A DNA stretch of 64,000 nt, from contig JACKOY010000005.1 of the NCBI GenBank assembly GCA_024233935.1, forward strand, positions 124,001-188,000, written 5' to 3'. Shown here piece after piece: positions 31,870 through 41,040 of the stretch. Position numbers and translations under genes: made by a program. Position 1 is the stretch's first letter. Every line of letters begins with the position of its first letter. This DNA comes from Spirochaetales bacterium. GTDB taxonomy: Bacteria > Spirochaetota > Leptospiria > Leptospirales > Leptonemataceae. Below the pieces are notes generated by a model. The model was not told the DNA's origin. It was given only the letters and a program-made list of their open reading frames with translations, and ran no database searches.

Positions 31870-33684
31870 TTATGTTCGGGTGCGTAGTTCTTCGATCTCT
31901 CCCTGGAGTGTGAGCCAGCGTGCTTCGCAGTCCTCAAGTTCCCGGGCAATTGTTGTCAGGCGCTCATCACGCTCCGGCACGTAGGAGCCTGGATCATCCG
32001 CCAGTTCTTTCAGCAAACGATCGCGTTCCGCCTCCAGGTGGCGCACCCGCTCTTCGCTTTCGCGGGCCTCGCGGTTCTTGAGCGCCAGATCGGACCGATC
32101 CCGCTTGCGCATCTGGTAATCGTTCAGTCCCCCGGAAACCGGGCTGGCTGTTGGGCTCTCGCGGGCTGAAGAAGCTTCGATCGGTCTGGCATTCGTCGTC
32201 GATCCGGCCCCGCTCTGCAGGCGATAGACGTAGCCATCGTAGTCGCCCGGGTAGACGCTCACCTCACCGCGATCGATCTCGATAATTTCGGTAGCGATCA
32301 GTTTCACAAACGTTCGGTCGTGACTGACGACAAACAAGGTGCCCGTAAAATCCCGCAAAGCGAAGCCCAGAGCCTCAACGGTCTCAAAATCCAGGTGGTT
32401 GGTGGGTTCATCCAGAAGCAGGATTTCGCTCTTTCCGAGAAGAAGACCGGCCAGACAGAGGCGTGCCCTTTCGCCTCCGCTCAATACCCGCACCGGTTTT
32501 TCCACGTCGTCCCCCTGAAACAAAAAGCTACCGGCCATGTCCAGGATTTCCTGCCGCGTCACGTCCCTTGCGGCAGCCATCGTCAGGTAGGTAACGATTG
32601 TGCGATCCTCCGGAATTTCCCCATAGACGTGTTGCGCGTAGTAGGCCACTGACCCTTTGCCCCAGCGAAAGCTTCCGGCGCGCGGTTCCAGACGACCCGC
32701 CAGGGTTTTCAGCAACGTAGACTTTCCCTGGCCGTTCTGCCCGAGCACGGCCATGCGCGCCCCGCTTCGAATCTGAAGTGAAATGCCCGCCGCCACGGTA
32801 AGGCCATCGTAACCGATCGCGAGACCCTCGGTGCGCAAGGCCAGTCCCTTTCGGCTTTGCGGTGACGGAATGCGAATACGCACATTTCGCAGCGGATGGT
32901 CGATTTCGATTGTGTGCAGTCTTTCGAGTTGCTTTTGTTTGGAGCGCGCCTGGGACGCCTTGGAGGCTTTGGCCCGGAAGCGCTCCACAAATCCGGCCAG
33001 CTCTTTGCGACGCGCCTCGATGTTTCGGTTCTGCCGAATTTGTTCCGAACGACGGTCTTCTTTAAATTCCAGATAGCTCTCCACATCCCCGGGAAACAAA
33101 AACAGTCGACCGTGTTCCACCTCGAGGGTCTGCTCGCAGGTATTCTTCAAAAACTCCCGGTCGTGGGAAACAATCATGAAGCCGCCGTTGTAGCTCTGCA
33201 AAAATTTTTCCAGCAAAAGGAGCGTGTTCAGATCCAGATAGTTCGTTGGTTCATCCAGCAACAGAAAGTTCGGATCGGAGAGCAGCATGGCGCTCAACCG
33301 CACCCGCATCTGAAAACCACCGGAAAGAGTTCGGACGGAAGCGCCAAACAGTTCCGGCGTGATTTCAAAACGCGCCGCGATGCGGGCGCACTCCCACTCC
33401 GGCTTTCCGGAAACCCGTTCCAGAAAACTCTGCACGGTTTCACTCTCTTCGAAAGGATCGCTCTGAGACAGGTATGCCAGGCGAAGCATCTCGGAGGCAA
33501 CGATCTCGCCGGCATCGGGATGTTCCTCGCCGATCAGAATGCGGAGCAAGGTCGACTTGCCCGCCCCATTCCGGCCCACCAGACCAATCTTTCCCTTTTC
33601 GGGGATTGCCATGGTCGCATCGTCAAAAAGAACACGCGCTCCGTAGCTCTTGGAAAGCGCCTTAATCTGAAAGAGGGGCTTCAT
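31870..33684 (-). CDS. ABC-F family ATP-binding protein (Uup/YheS-like)
   Basis: The 604-residue protein has two ABC domains on one chain and no membrane part. Walker A: GRNGAGKST (about 38-46) and GQNGQGKST (about 316-324); signatures LSGGFQMRV and LSGGERARL; Walker B LLLDEPTNYLD and LLLDEPTNHLD. The domains are joined by a basic linker rich in Arg/Lys and followed by a C-terminal coiled coil (about 530-604). ABC-F proteins act on the ribosome. It lies 9 bases behind the MAPEG gene. Which subfamily (Uup, YheS, antibiotic resistance) cannot be settled by eye. Confidence 0.95.
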   Translation of the reverse strand: MKPLFQIKALSKSYGARVLFDDATMAIPEKGKIGLVGRNGAGKSTLLRILIGEEHPDAGEIVASEMLRLAYLSQSDPFEESETVQSFLERVSGKPEWECARIAARFEITPELFGASVRTLSGGFQMRVRLSAMLLSDPNFLLLDEPTNYLDLNTLLLLEKFLQSYNGGFMIVSHDREFLKNTCEQTLEVEHGRLFLFPGDVESYLEFKEDRRSEQIRQNRNIEARRKELAGFVERFRAKASKASQARSKQKQLERLHTIEIDHPLRNVRIRIPSPQSRKGLALRTEGLAIGYDGLTVAAGISLQIRSGARMAVLGQNGQGKSTLLKTLAGRLEPRAGSFRWGKGSVAYYAQHVYGEIPEDRTIVTYLTMAAARDVTRQEILDMAGSFLFQGDDVEKPVRVLSGGERARLCLAGLLLGKSEILLLDEPTNHLDFETVEALGFALRDFTGTLFVVSHDRTFVKLIATEIIEIDRGEVSVYPGDYDGYVYRLQSGAGSTTNARPIEASSARESPTASPVSGGLNDYQMRKRDRSDLALKNREARESEERVRHLEAERDRLLKELADDPGSYVPERDERLTTIARELEDCEARWLTLQGEIEELRTRT

Positions 33685-33693
33685 GAAGCAAGA

Positions 33694-34095
33694 TCACTCC
33701 ATCATACGCAGGGCGATGATCACCAGGCTGAAGCCATTCATTACGAAAATGACAATGTAAGCGGGAATTGTCGCATAGGCCCGCGGGAGCCCCCGCGCGT
33801 ACAGCCAGACGTAGACCAGGCGCGCCACCAGCCAGATGGAGCCGCAAATCCATGTAAAGAACGCGCCACCGAAGATTGCCGCCAGCCAGAGGCCCGCCAG
33901 GAAAGCCGGCAACTGTTCCAGCGTGTTTTGCTGGGTCCGCAGGATGCGCTCAAACTCCACGTTGCCCGCCGTGGCCGGTGACTTCACGTCATAGCGACGG
34001 CGCGCCGGATTCACCCTCAAGACCAGCGTTTCATAGAAAATCACGGCAATTGCGGTGAGCGTGGCGGCGGCGTACAGTGCCTTCGTTTCGATCAT
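33694..34095 (-). CDS. MAPEG-family membrane protein
   Basis: The 133-residue protein has four membrane helices and the MAPEG core ERILRTQQNTLEQLPAF (about residues 46-62), the family's glutathione-binding region in eukaryotic members. Bacterial MAPEG proteins are mostly uncharacterised. The ATG at 34095 is preceded by GAGGAG and is favoured over the in-frame start at 34179. It leads a likely operon with the ABC-F gene. The first part of its leader overlaps the upstream region of the divergent MBOAT gene. Confidence 0.88.
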   Translation of the reverse strand: MIETKALYAAATLTAIAVIFYETLVLRVNPARRRYDVKSPATAGNVEFERILRTQQNTLEQLPAFLAGLWLAAIFGGAFFTWICGSIWLVARLVYVWLYARGLPRAYATIPAYIVIFVMNGFSLVIIALRMME

Positions 34096-34190
34096 CAGGC
34101 CACTCCTCGCAAGAGCGGGGGCGCGGTCAAGCCACGGTCTTTTTGGTTGTAAGCGACCGCCCGGGAAATTTGTTCGCATCTGGTCGGCCG

Positions 34191-35606
34191 GTGCAATTCA
34201 CGTCGCTCACATATGCGCTGCTTTTGGGCATCACGCTCCTGGCCTGTGTACGGCTTCGCGGCGAAAAGCGCGTCCTGGCCTTGATCGCTGCCAGCCTGAC
34301 TTTCTACGGCGCCTACCGGATCATGTTTCTGGGTTTGCTCGGTATCTCGGCCGCAGTGGACTTTCTTGTGGGCCGGGCCCTGGGACAAGAGCAAAGACCC
34401 GGCCACCGGCGCGGTCTGCTTGGCCTCAGCGTGGTTGTGAATCTGGGCATCCTCGGCTACTTCAAGTACACAAACTTCTTCGCAGACGTCGTACGGACAG
34501 GCCTCGGACTTTCGGGCGGCGGCGAACTGATCAACGTAATTCTTCCGCCCGGTATCAGCTTTTACACGTTTCAAACCATGAGCTACACGATCGACGTCTA
34601 CCGCGGCCGCCTCGAACCCGCCCAATCGTTTTCGCGTTTCCTACTCTACGTTTCCTTTTTTCCCCAGCTCATCGCGGGCCCCATTGAACGCGCCGGCAGA
34701 CTGCTGCCCCAATTCGATCGTCTGGTGGAGCGGGGACGTCTTTTTACCGTCGGCCTCATGCCGGGCCTACAACTCATCCTCTGGGGACTCTTTAAGAAAG
34801 TCGTCATCGCCGATCACCTGTCTTCGGTGGTCGAGTCGGTCTATGACAGTCCCACCCAGGCTGACTTCTGGTCGGCCTGGGTGGCCTCGTACGCGTTTGG
34901 CGTTCAGATCTACTGCGATTTCTCGGCCTATTCCGAAATCGCACGCGGTTCGGCGTTGCTGTTCGGGGTGCGCCTGGTGCGAAACTTCGACCTGCCTTTC
35001 GTAAGTCGCAGCCCCACCGATTTCTGGCGTCGCTGGCATATTTCCCTTTCCGCCTGGTTTCGTGACTACGTCTATATACCGCTGGGCGGCAACCGCCTGG
35101 GTCCTTATCGCACGCTTGCGAATGTTTTTGTAACGATGCTGCTTTCTGGTTTGTGGCACGGAGCGGGTTCCACCTTTGTGCTGTGGGGCGCCTACCAGGG
35201 TTTGCTCTTGATATCACACACCGCGCTCAGTCGACTCCCCAACTGGCAAAGCCTGATGGCCAGGTTCGGTGCGCTGCGCAAACCCGTCTGTTGGTTTGCC
35301 ACCTGGCAGTTGATCTCGCTGGGCTGGCCGATTTTTCGGGCCCGTGATCTGGAACAAACCGGAAGTCTGATCAGTGTCATGTTGAATCCCCTCGGTGCGC
35401 TCACGCCGCCGAACCTACCGGAAACCGGAATTCTGGGCTGGATTGCGTTGTTTCTTGCGGCCTCAATTCTCGAAGAGCGCTATCGCCTGCTCGGCGCGAT
35501 ATCCAGAAATCGTTCCCTGGCCATCTCGGTCTATATTGCTCTGGCCGTCATTTCTCTCACCCTCGGCGTTCAGGAAACCCAGCGCTTCATCTATTTTCAG
35601 TTCTGA
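34191..35606 (+). CDS. MBOAT-family O-acyltransferase (AlgI-like)
   Basis: The 471-residue protein has about 11 membrane helices. Core motifs are PPGISFYTFQTMSYTIDVYRG, FFPQLIAGPIERA, DFWRRWHISLSAWFRDYVYIPLGG and the catalytic-type SGLWHGAG; it ends in FIYFQF like the fusion protein at 6186-8942. GTG at 34191 gives an N-terminus (QFTSLTYALLL) that aligns with the start of AlgI-like proteins; the longer frame from 34077 adds a polar leader. The next gene follows after 2 bases. AlgI-type MBOATs O-acetylate polysaccharides in the envelope; the acceptor here is unknown. Confidence 0.92.
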   Translation: MQFTSLTYALLLGITLLACVRLRGEKRVLALIAASLTFYGAYRIMFLGLLGISAAVDFLVGRALGQEQRPGHRRGLLGLSVVVNLGILGYFKYTNFFADVVRTGLGLSGGGELINVILPPGISFYTFQTMSYTIDVYRGRLEPAQSFSRFLLYVSFFPQLIAGPIERAGRLLPQFDRLVERGRLFTVGLMPGLQLILWGLFKKVVIADHLSSVVESVYDSPTQADFWSAWVASYAFGVQIYCDFSAYSEIARGSALLFGVRLVRNFDLPFVSRSPTDFWRRWHISLSAWFRDYVYIPLGGNRLGPYRTLANVFVTMLLSGLWHGAGSTFVLWGAYQGLLLISHTALSRLPNWQSLMARFGALRKPVCWFATWQLISLGWPIFRARDLEQTGSLISVMLNPLGALTPPNLPETGILGWIALFLAASILEERYRLLGAISRNRSLAISVYIALAVISLTLGVQETQRFIYFQF

Positions 35607-35608
35607 CC

Positions 35609-38600
35609 ATGCAAAACCAAATCCCGCAAAAAGCCACGCACCTCTTACGCCAGCTTCCTGGTTGGTTCCGTAAATTCGGTTCCGGCCAGCGCACGCGCGT
35701 ATTCGTGATCGCCATCGGTTCGCTACTGCTCTTCGATCTTTTGCTGCTGGCAGCACTCAACAGAAGCGATGACATCGTTTCCCGGGACAGCCGGACCGTT
35801 CGCCTTCAGATCGATCGGGCGTCCGAAGCAACGGGCCGCCCCGTCCTCTTGATCGGCGATTCAGTGCTCGCGGGCAACGTGCTCGCTTCCAGCGATGCGC
35901 TCTGGCAGAAGCACCGTGTGCTGGATTTCTTGCGCAACCGGTCGCACGCGGACGAGCCCCGGCATTTCTTTCAACTGGCCACCGACGGTTTGCTGCCGGT
36001 CGACATGGAACGCATCGTCGCTGAACTGGAAGCCCGCGACCCGGCCAGACGGGTGTCGGTCGCCATCGAACTGAATCTGCGACATTTCTCCCCAACTTAC
36101 GTTGAGCAGGAAGAATGTTCGCGGGAGTTCTATTGCGACCTTCCCACGGCCCCGGGTGGTGACCTTATCGCCCGACTGAATGCCCGCTGGACGGGCGCTC
36201 TGGACACCTTGCGTTCGCTCGTGCCGATCCTCCGGCTGCGGCCCTGGCTCTATCCCGAAGGGTTTTTCGGATCTGGTTTGGAGGCGGAAACAATAACGCC
36301 ACCAACCTCGTCTCCGGAGCGGGAAAACGATCTGACAGGCCTGGCACGATTGCGGGGTCACTACGATTACGACCCGGGCGAAATGCTGGCAGGTTCCTCG
36401 GCTCAGGTTCAGGCCTTTCGACGACTGCTGGTCCTGCTGCAAGAGACCGGCCGCCCGGCTCTGGTTTTCGCGCCGCCCCTCGAAGACCGCTTCGCCGCCG
36501 GCATCGGCGGTCCAGAGGCCCTCGCAGAGCGTTACGCGTTGCTTTCAGAACTGGTCCAGGGCCTCGGCGGACCCGGCGTGCACTTTGTCGCCTTCGATCA
36601 TCCGGTATTTGATTCCGATTACTTTGTGGATCACATACACCTGACTGCCGCGGGCAACGAGCTTCTGGCCGAAAACCTGCTGCTTGTTCTGGGCGCTCGC
36701 TTTTCGACCGCGCCCGAGCCCGGACGTCTGATCTACGAGCGATCCGGGAATCGCACTCTTTTGACATCGGCCGAACTTCCGGGGTCCCGGGACGGCCCTC
36801 CCTGGTGGGCGGCCTTAAATCACCCCGATGGAATCGCCTTTGATGCCAACGACGGCGCGCCCCGACTGATCATCGCCGATACCGGCAACCACGTTGTGCG
36901 TGCCATACGGACGGACTTCGGCGTTCTCGAAACCATCGCCGGTCGAAGCGGCGAGCCCGGCCATTCCGATACCGAAAGCCGTGATTTGAGCGGCGCCCGC
37001 TTTGAGGCTCCGCGGGTTCCGGTTGTGGCCGATGACGGGATCTACCTGATCGATGGAGATGGCAGCCGGCTGCGGGTGATTCAAAGTGCAGGCGCAATCC
37101 GCTTCGTGCATACCCTCGCCATGCCCGGCACGACTCGTGCACTGGACATCGCTTCGCGCGGAAAAGACGTGCTGGTCCTTGCATCGGACGGGTTTCTTTA
37201 TGTAGCCGGAATGATTCTTAATGAGGGCGCGCCACGCCGGCTACGGGCCACCGGAATTCCCGGGGCAACGCGCCTGACATCAGGAAAGAACGACCAGGTA
37301 TTTATCACGAACGGTCAGAGTATCTATCGCCTCGCGCTGACTGATGACGAACCAGCGGAATTGCTGCTTTCGGGTCGCGGCGACCTCTTCGTGGGCAACC
37401 TTGATCGACCTTTTCCGCTTCCTTTTGAACGAGCTCGCTTTGTTTCCATTCAGCGCCTGGTCTACGTCCCGGCTTACGACGGTCTTCTGGTAGCCGATGA
37501 GATCGCCTTGCAATCGGGCCCCGACGACGACTACGAGCGCGCTACGGAACGTCTGCATTTGCGTTTTGTGCATCCTGCCTCGCGTCGCGTATTTCCGTGG
37601 CTGGCGCTCTTGACCAACAATGAAGGCCATTTCCCGCGCTTTCGAAACAACGCCCTGCCTGGATCGTTTTTTCATCTGGGAAGTCTCGCCCTCAACCCAA
37701 CCACCAATCAACTCTACGTTCTGGAAAGAGAACGCACGCGACTTACATCCGTCGGCGACGGGCTGCTCGCCGCGGCGCAGACAACAGATGTGGGAAACGT
37801 CGCCTCGCCTTTTTCGGACCGTATGGCGCCGGAAGTGCGAAGCCGCTTCAATCCGTTCCGCCATCTGAGCGCGCGGTCGGACTCCGGCGCTCCATACTCC
37901 CTTGTGTACGTGGGTTCTTCCCTGGCCAACTACACGGACGCGGGCGGCAACTACGCCCTCTACCGCGCCGTCGCTGCCCGGCTTGAGCGCAGCCTGATGC
38001 TGGAAAGCGGCGTCCGAACCGCACTCTTCGGCGTGATTCAACCCGGCGCCCATGCCTGTTCCCTGCCCGAAATCGCCGAAAGCTACCTGGACTCCGAGGA
38101 CTGGCCGGATATATTGCTTCTGGAAGTAAACGCAGCCCAGGACTATCACGTGCGCAAATTGCAGGATCCGCTTTGCCGGACGCGCACCCTGGAGCTGGCC
38201 CGGCGACTCCAGGCCGCGGGTTCCGCTCTGGTCCTGATTGACCTTTCGGGTCTGGGACAGCACTCGCGAAGCGGCCTGCATCGCATTGCCGCAGCCGAAC
38301 GATTTCTCGACGAACTGGAAGCGGCCGGTCTGCAAACCGTGCGGCCGACCAGTTCGCTTCTGCCCGACCTCAACCGGGTGTATCCGTGGGGGACGCCGCC
38401 CTTTCGGCCCTACGATCACCACGGTTCCATTCCCGCGATCGAAGCGACCGCGCGCGCCCTTGCCAGGGCACTGACGCCTCTCGTTGCCGAACATGCGCGG
38501 ACCCATGCCGCCCTGAGCGACCGCCGACCCGATGCTCCCGTTTCCCGGCAACAATGCCTGACCGACATTTTGGATGACGGGTTGATTCGAAAACTGGAGA

Positions 38601-38899
38601 ACGTGAGTGCGCTTCCTCGAACCGCCCTCACAGTCCGTCTCTACGGCACGCACCTCGAAGCGCTTGTGGATACGACCCGCGTTGGTAGCGATTCTTCGGC
38701 GCCGATCCTTTTGCGCGCCATGCGGAGCCTGCTTTTGGATGATTCGCGGGCCAACCTGGCCACCAGCCTGAAGGTGCGGCAGGTTCGCTTTTTCAACTAC
38801 GACGAATATGGCCAGGGCGTGCTCGAAAGTGCCCTGGAACTGCAGAGTCACGAGTTTCAGGCGGAAAGCCTGAAGGCTTACCTGCGCGAAGCCTTCTGA
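35609..38899 (+). CDS. Giant SGNH - NHL propeller - SGNH protein, partner of MBOAT
   Basis: The 1096-residue protein is anchored by one N-terminal helix (31-50) and otherwise extracytoplasmic. Residues 75-365 form an SGNH domain with block I IGDSV (Ser85) and DHIH (Asp341, His344). Residues 400-720 read as a beta-propeller with an NHL repeat (HPDGIAFDA, IIADTGNHVVRAI, ETIAGRSGEPG). Residues 760-960 form a second SGNH-like domain: YVGSS (block I, Ser in place of Asp), an Asn in LLLEVNAAQDYH and a DHHGS near 936-940. It follows the MBOAT by 2 bases and probably works with it in polysaccharide acylation, as AlgX does with AlgI. Confidence 0.8.
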   Translation: MQNQIPQKATHLLRQLPGWFRKFGSGQRTRVFVIAIGSLLLFDLLLLAALNRSDDIVSRDSRTVRLQIDRASEATGRPVLLIGDSVLAGNVLASSDALWQKHRVLDFLRNRSHADEPRHFFQLATDGLLPVDMERIVAELEARDPARRVSVAIELNLRHFSPTYVEQEECSREFYCDLPTAPGGDLIARLNARWTGALDTLRSLVPILRLRPWLYPEGFFGSGLEAETITPPTSSPERENDLTGLARLRGHYDYDPGEMLAGSSAQVQAFRRLLVLLQETGRPALVFAPPLEDRFAAGIGGPEALAERYALLSELVQGLGGPGVHFVAFDHPVFDSDYFVDHIHLTAAGNELLAENLLLVLGARFSTAPEPGRLIYERSGNRTLLTSAELPGSRDGPPWWAALNHPDGIAFDANDGAPRLIIADTGNHVVRAIRTDFGVLETIAGRSGEPGHSDTESRDLSGARFEAPRVPVVADDGIYLIDGDGSRLRVIQSAGAIRFVHTLAMPGTTRALDIASRGKDVLVLASDGFLYVAGMILNEGAPRRLRATGIPGATRLTSGKNDQVFITNGQSIYRLALTDDEPAELLLSGRGDLFVGNLDRPFPLPFERARFVSIQRLVYVPAYDGLLVADEIALQSGPDDDYERATERLHLRFVHPASRRVFPWLALLTNNEGHFPRFRNNALPGSFFHLGSLALNPTTNQLYVLERERTRLTSVGDGLLAAAQTTDVGNVASPFSDRMAPEVRSRFNPFRHLSARSDSGAPYSLVYVGSSLANYTDAGGNYALYRAVAARLERSLMLESGVRTALFGVIQPGAHACSLPEIAESYLDSEDWPDILLLEVNAAQDYHVRKLQDPLCRTRTLELARRLQAAGSALVLIDLSGLGQHSRSGLHRIAAAERFLDELEAAGLQTVRPTSSLLPDLNRVYPWGTPPFRPYDHHGSIPAIEATARALARALTPLVAEHARTHAALSDRRPDAPVSRQQCLTDILDDGLIRKLENVSALPRTALTVRLYGTHLEALVDTTRVGSDSSAPILLRAMRSLLLDDSRANLATSLKVRQVRFFNYDEYGQGVLESALELQSHEFQAESLKAYLREAF

Positions 38900-38900
38900 G

Positions 38901-39914
38901 TCAGGGCAGAGAGTGGCCGTACACCGGAACGCCATCAATCGGGTCAGTCGCTTCGAAATAACGGCGCGCCCGGTGGCCCAGCCCGTCGTAAACATCCTGA
39001 GTCAAATAGATCCGACTGCTCTCGCTGCTTCTTTGCGCAATGTGAGCGGCCTGATTCAGGGCATCGCTGTGAATGCGTCCCGTGTCTTCACGGTACTTCA
39101 TGGTGCCCATGGCCAACGCCATCGTAGCCCCAATCGAATCGAGCAAATTCTCGACCGAAACGTTCAGCAGGCTCAACTCGGCCCGCATGCCGAAGGCCGC
39201 AAGAACCGCACGCATGTGGGAACGGTCGATAAAACCGAAAAAACAACTGTCGTTTTCGAAGTGGCTCAGGCTGCTCTGATAGGAAGCAGGAATGCGTCCC
39301 AGACTATCGAGTATGTGGTGCGTCAGCCGCGCGAGCCATTCGGGCGCCGCGCGGGCCGCCACCCGGCTTATTTGTAAATTCACGTAGAGAAAGAGAACCT
39401 CGTAAGTGCGCCCGGGCTGCAGGGCCCCCGCGGTTTCGCTTTCTTCACCGTGGTGCAGCCGTTCTTTCTCCAGGTCGAGTTCTTCGTCCCCGATGTAAGA
39501 CCGTATGTCCCGGGTCAACTCCCGCACGGCCCCGGCGCCCGTGGCCGGCTCCCCTTCCAGCAAAAGGCGCTGCATCAAACCGGGCAAAAATCCAAACTTC
39601 ACACTTCTCCAGGCCACAAAGTCCTGCGCTCCTGCTCGCAGGCATTCAACGGCCAGTCGTTGCGAACCGGAACCGGACATGACCAAAATCGGCAGCCCGC
39701 GTCCGTTCAATTGCTCAAGCAGGTCAAAAATGCTCATGCCCGGCAACTCGGCCGAAGCCACGATAGCGTCGCAGGATTCGCGATCGAGGGCGCTCAGCAT
39801 TTCTTCGGGGCGCGAAAAGAAGCGTAAATCAAACGAATGCAGGTGGGCCTGCATCGCACCCGGGAGAGTGCGTCGATTTGCGGAATCTGCGTCCAGGACA
39901 AAGATGCTCGCCAT
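38901..39914 (-). CDS. Pseudo-receiver plus degenerate class III cyclase-homology protein
   Basis: The 337-residue protein has an N-terminal receiver-like domain (1-125) and a C-terminal cyclase-homology domain (165-330). The receiver lacks the phospho-acceptor Asp: the position after DAIVA is Ser before AELPGM. In the cyclase part the first metal Asp is replaced by Asn (LYVNLQIS), the second may remain in FENDSCFF, and NQAAHIA keeps the Asn but has His for the catalytic Arg. It is therefore probably not a classical cyclase but a sensor or binding module. It starts 1 base after the stop of the related gene upstream. Confidence 0.7.
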   Translation of the reverse strand: MASIFVLDADSANRRTLPGAMQAHLHSFDLRFFSRPEEMLSALDRESCDAIVASAELPGMSIFDLLEQLNGRGLPILVMSGSGSQRLAVECLRAGAQDFVAWRSVKFGFLPGLMQRLLLEGEPATGAGAVRELTRDIRSYIGDEELDLEKERLHHGEESETAGALQPGRTYEVLFLYVNLQISRVAARAAPEWLARLTHHILDSLGRIPASYQSSLSHFENDSCFFGFIDRSHMRAVLAAFGMRAELSLLNVSVENLLDSIGATMALAMGTMKYREDTGRIHSDALNQAAHIAQRSSESSRIYLTQDVYDGLGHRARRYFEATDPIDGVPVYGHSLP

Positions 39915-39915
39915 A

Positions 39916-40821
39916 TCAATTCAGCGCGTACTCGTAAACGCGGTAGTGTCTGTAATCGCCTCGTTCGCGAAAGCCCTTCTTGATTTCGTTCGGCAACAGG
40001 CCGAACACAGCGTGGGTCATCCAGATCGTGTCCGGCTGGGTCTCTGCCTGCAGATTTTCCGCGACTTCGATTTCGGGATGACTGTGACGGCTCATTTCTT
40101 CATGAAAGGCGATCGAAGCATGATGCATGGCGATGCGCAATTTGATGTCGCTGCCCGGCTCCAGTACGCTATCGCGCAGATTGAATTCCGGCAAGTGCGT
40201 CAAAACGTCAATCATCGCGATCGTGGATCTTTCGATCGAGTACCGATCGACGAATGCTGCCAGGCCTCCATCGCCGCTCCATTGCCAGATGCGGCCATCC
40301 CGCGCCTCGACGCGCTTACGCACGTGATCGTAGAGCCGGTCCAGGGTGCGCTCTATGTCCTGTTTCACGTTGGACTCACGTAAGACACTGCTACCGACAA
40401 CATCAAAACTGCAGAAACAAAATGCGTATTCGCGGCCGGTCCGCAGGTAACCCCAATCTGCCGTAAGGTGGTCCTGCTGAACGCGCTTGATCACTCCCGT
40501 ATCCGATTCGTAAACCCAATCCTCCCGGCGCAGGGCGGCCAGCAGTCCCTGTCGGTTACGAATCTGGAGTTGCACGCCGCGAATGAAAGAACCGTCACGA
40601 CGAAGACACACGCCCACAAACTGCATTAAATCCTTTTCCGAGGCGAAATACGAAAGAGCAGTCTGCACAGCGATCTGGCGCGGGATGATCACGTCGCCGA
40701 CAAAACCGGTCGCACGCCCGAGATCAAACTCCGGATCCACCTCCTGCATCAGGCTTTGCACCTGCTCGGCATTCAAGGAGATGCTCAGGCTTTCCAGAAT
40801 CGCCTTGCGCAGTTCGTTCAA
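39916..40821 (-). CDS. Class III cyclase-homology protein with unknown N-terminal domain
   Basis: The ~301-residue protein has an unrecognised N-terminal region (1-125) and a cyclase-homology domain (about 135-295). Both metal-binding Asp positions are kept (SFDVVGSS and WSGDGGLAAF), but the segment AENLQAETQPDTIWM has Asn where the catalytic Arg normally stands. TTG at 40821 is chosen because GAGG lies 5 bases before it; the frame is open to 40974 without a better start. It forms a two-gene unit with the pseudo-receiver protein. Activity may be altered or lost. Confidence 0.65.
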   Translation of the reverse strand: MNELRKAILESLSISLNAEQVQSLMQEVDPEFDLGRATGFVGDVIIPRQIAVQTALSYFASEKDLMQFVGVCLRRDGSFIRGVQLQIRNRQGLLAALRREDWVYESDTGVIKRVQQDHLTADWGYLRTGREYAFCFCSFDVVGSSVLRESNVKQDIERTLDRLYDHVRKRVEARDGRIWQWSGDGGLAAFVDRYSIERSTIAMIDVLTHLPEFNLRDSVLEPGSDIKLRIAMHHASIAFHEEMSRHSHPEIEVAENLQAETQPDTIWMTHAVFGLLPNEIKKGFRERGDYRHYRVYEYALN

Positions 40822-41040
40822 AACAACCTCGTCATCGCCAGACCCTTGCCGCGACTCGATCGCACCCGGGGCGGCGCAAGTTGGGAAGCCATTTTTACGG
40901 TGCCAAAAAAATCTTTGAACGCTGACCGGGGGGCGCGCCACGTTTTTTGCAAAAACCCGCGCCGGTCCCCCCATTGCCTTTTGCGCCGTCAGCTGACCCA
41001 GATCATAGAATTAGTGCGGGGCCCTTTACAGTCTTTCTGT

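Noticed and set aside
32896..33981. 361-codon plus-strand frame opposite the ABC-F and MAPEG genes
   Set aside because: Crosses two real genes on the other strand, no domain recognised.
37280..38995. 571-codon open frame on the minus strand opposite the SGNH-NHL-SGNH gene
   Set aside because: It mirrors the codon pattern of the plus-strand gene, has low-complexity composition and no motifs; the plus-strand protein has clear domains.
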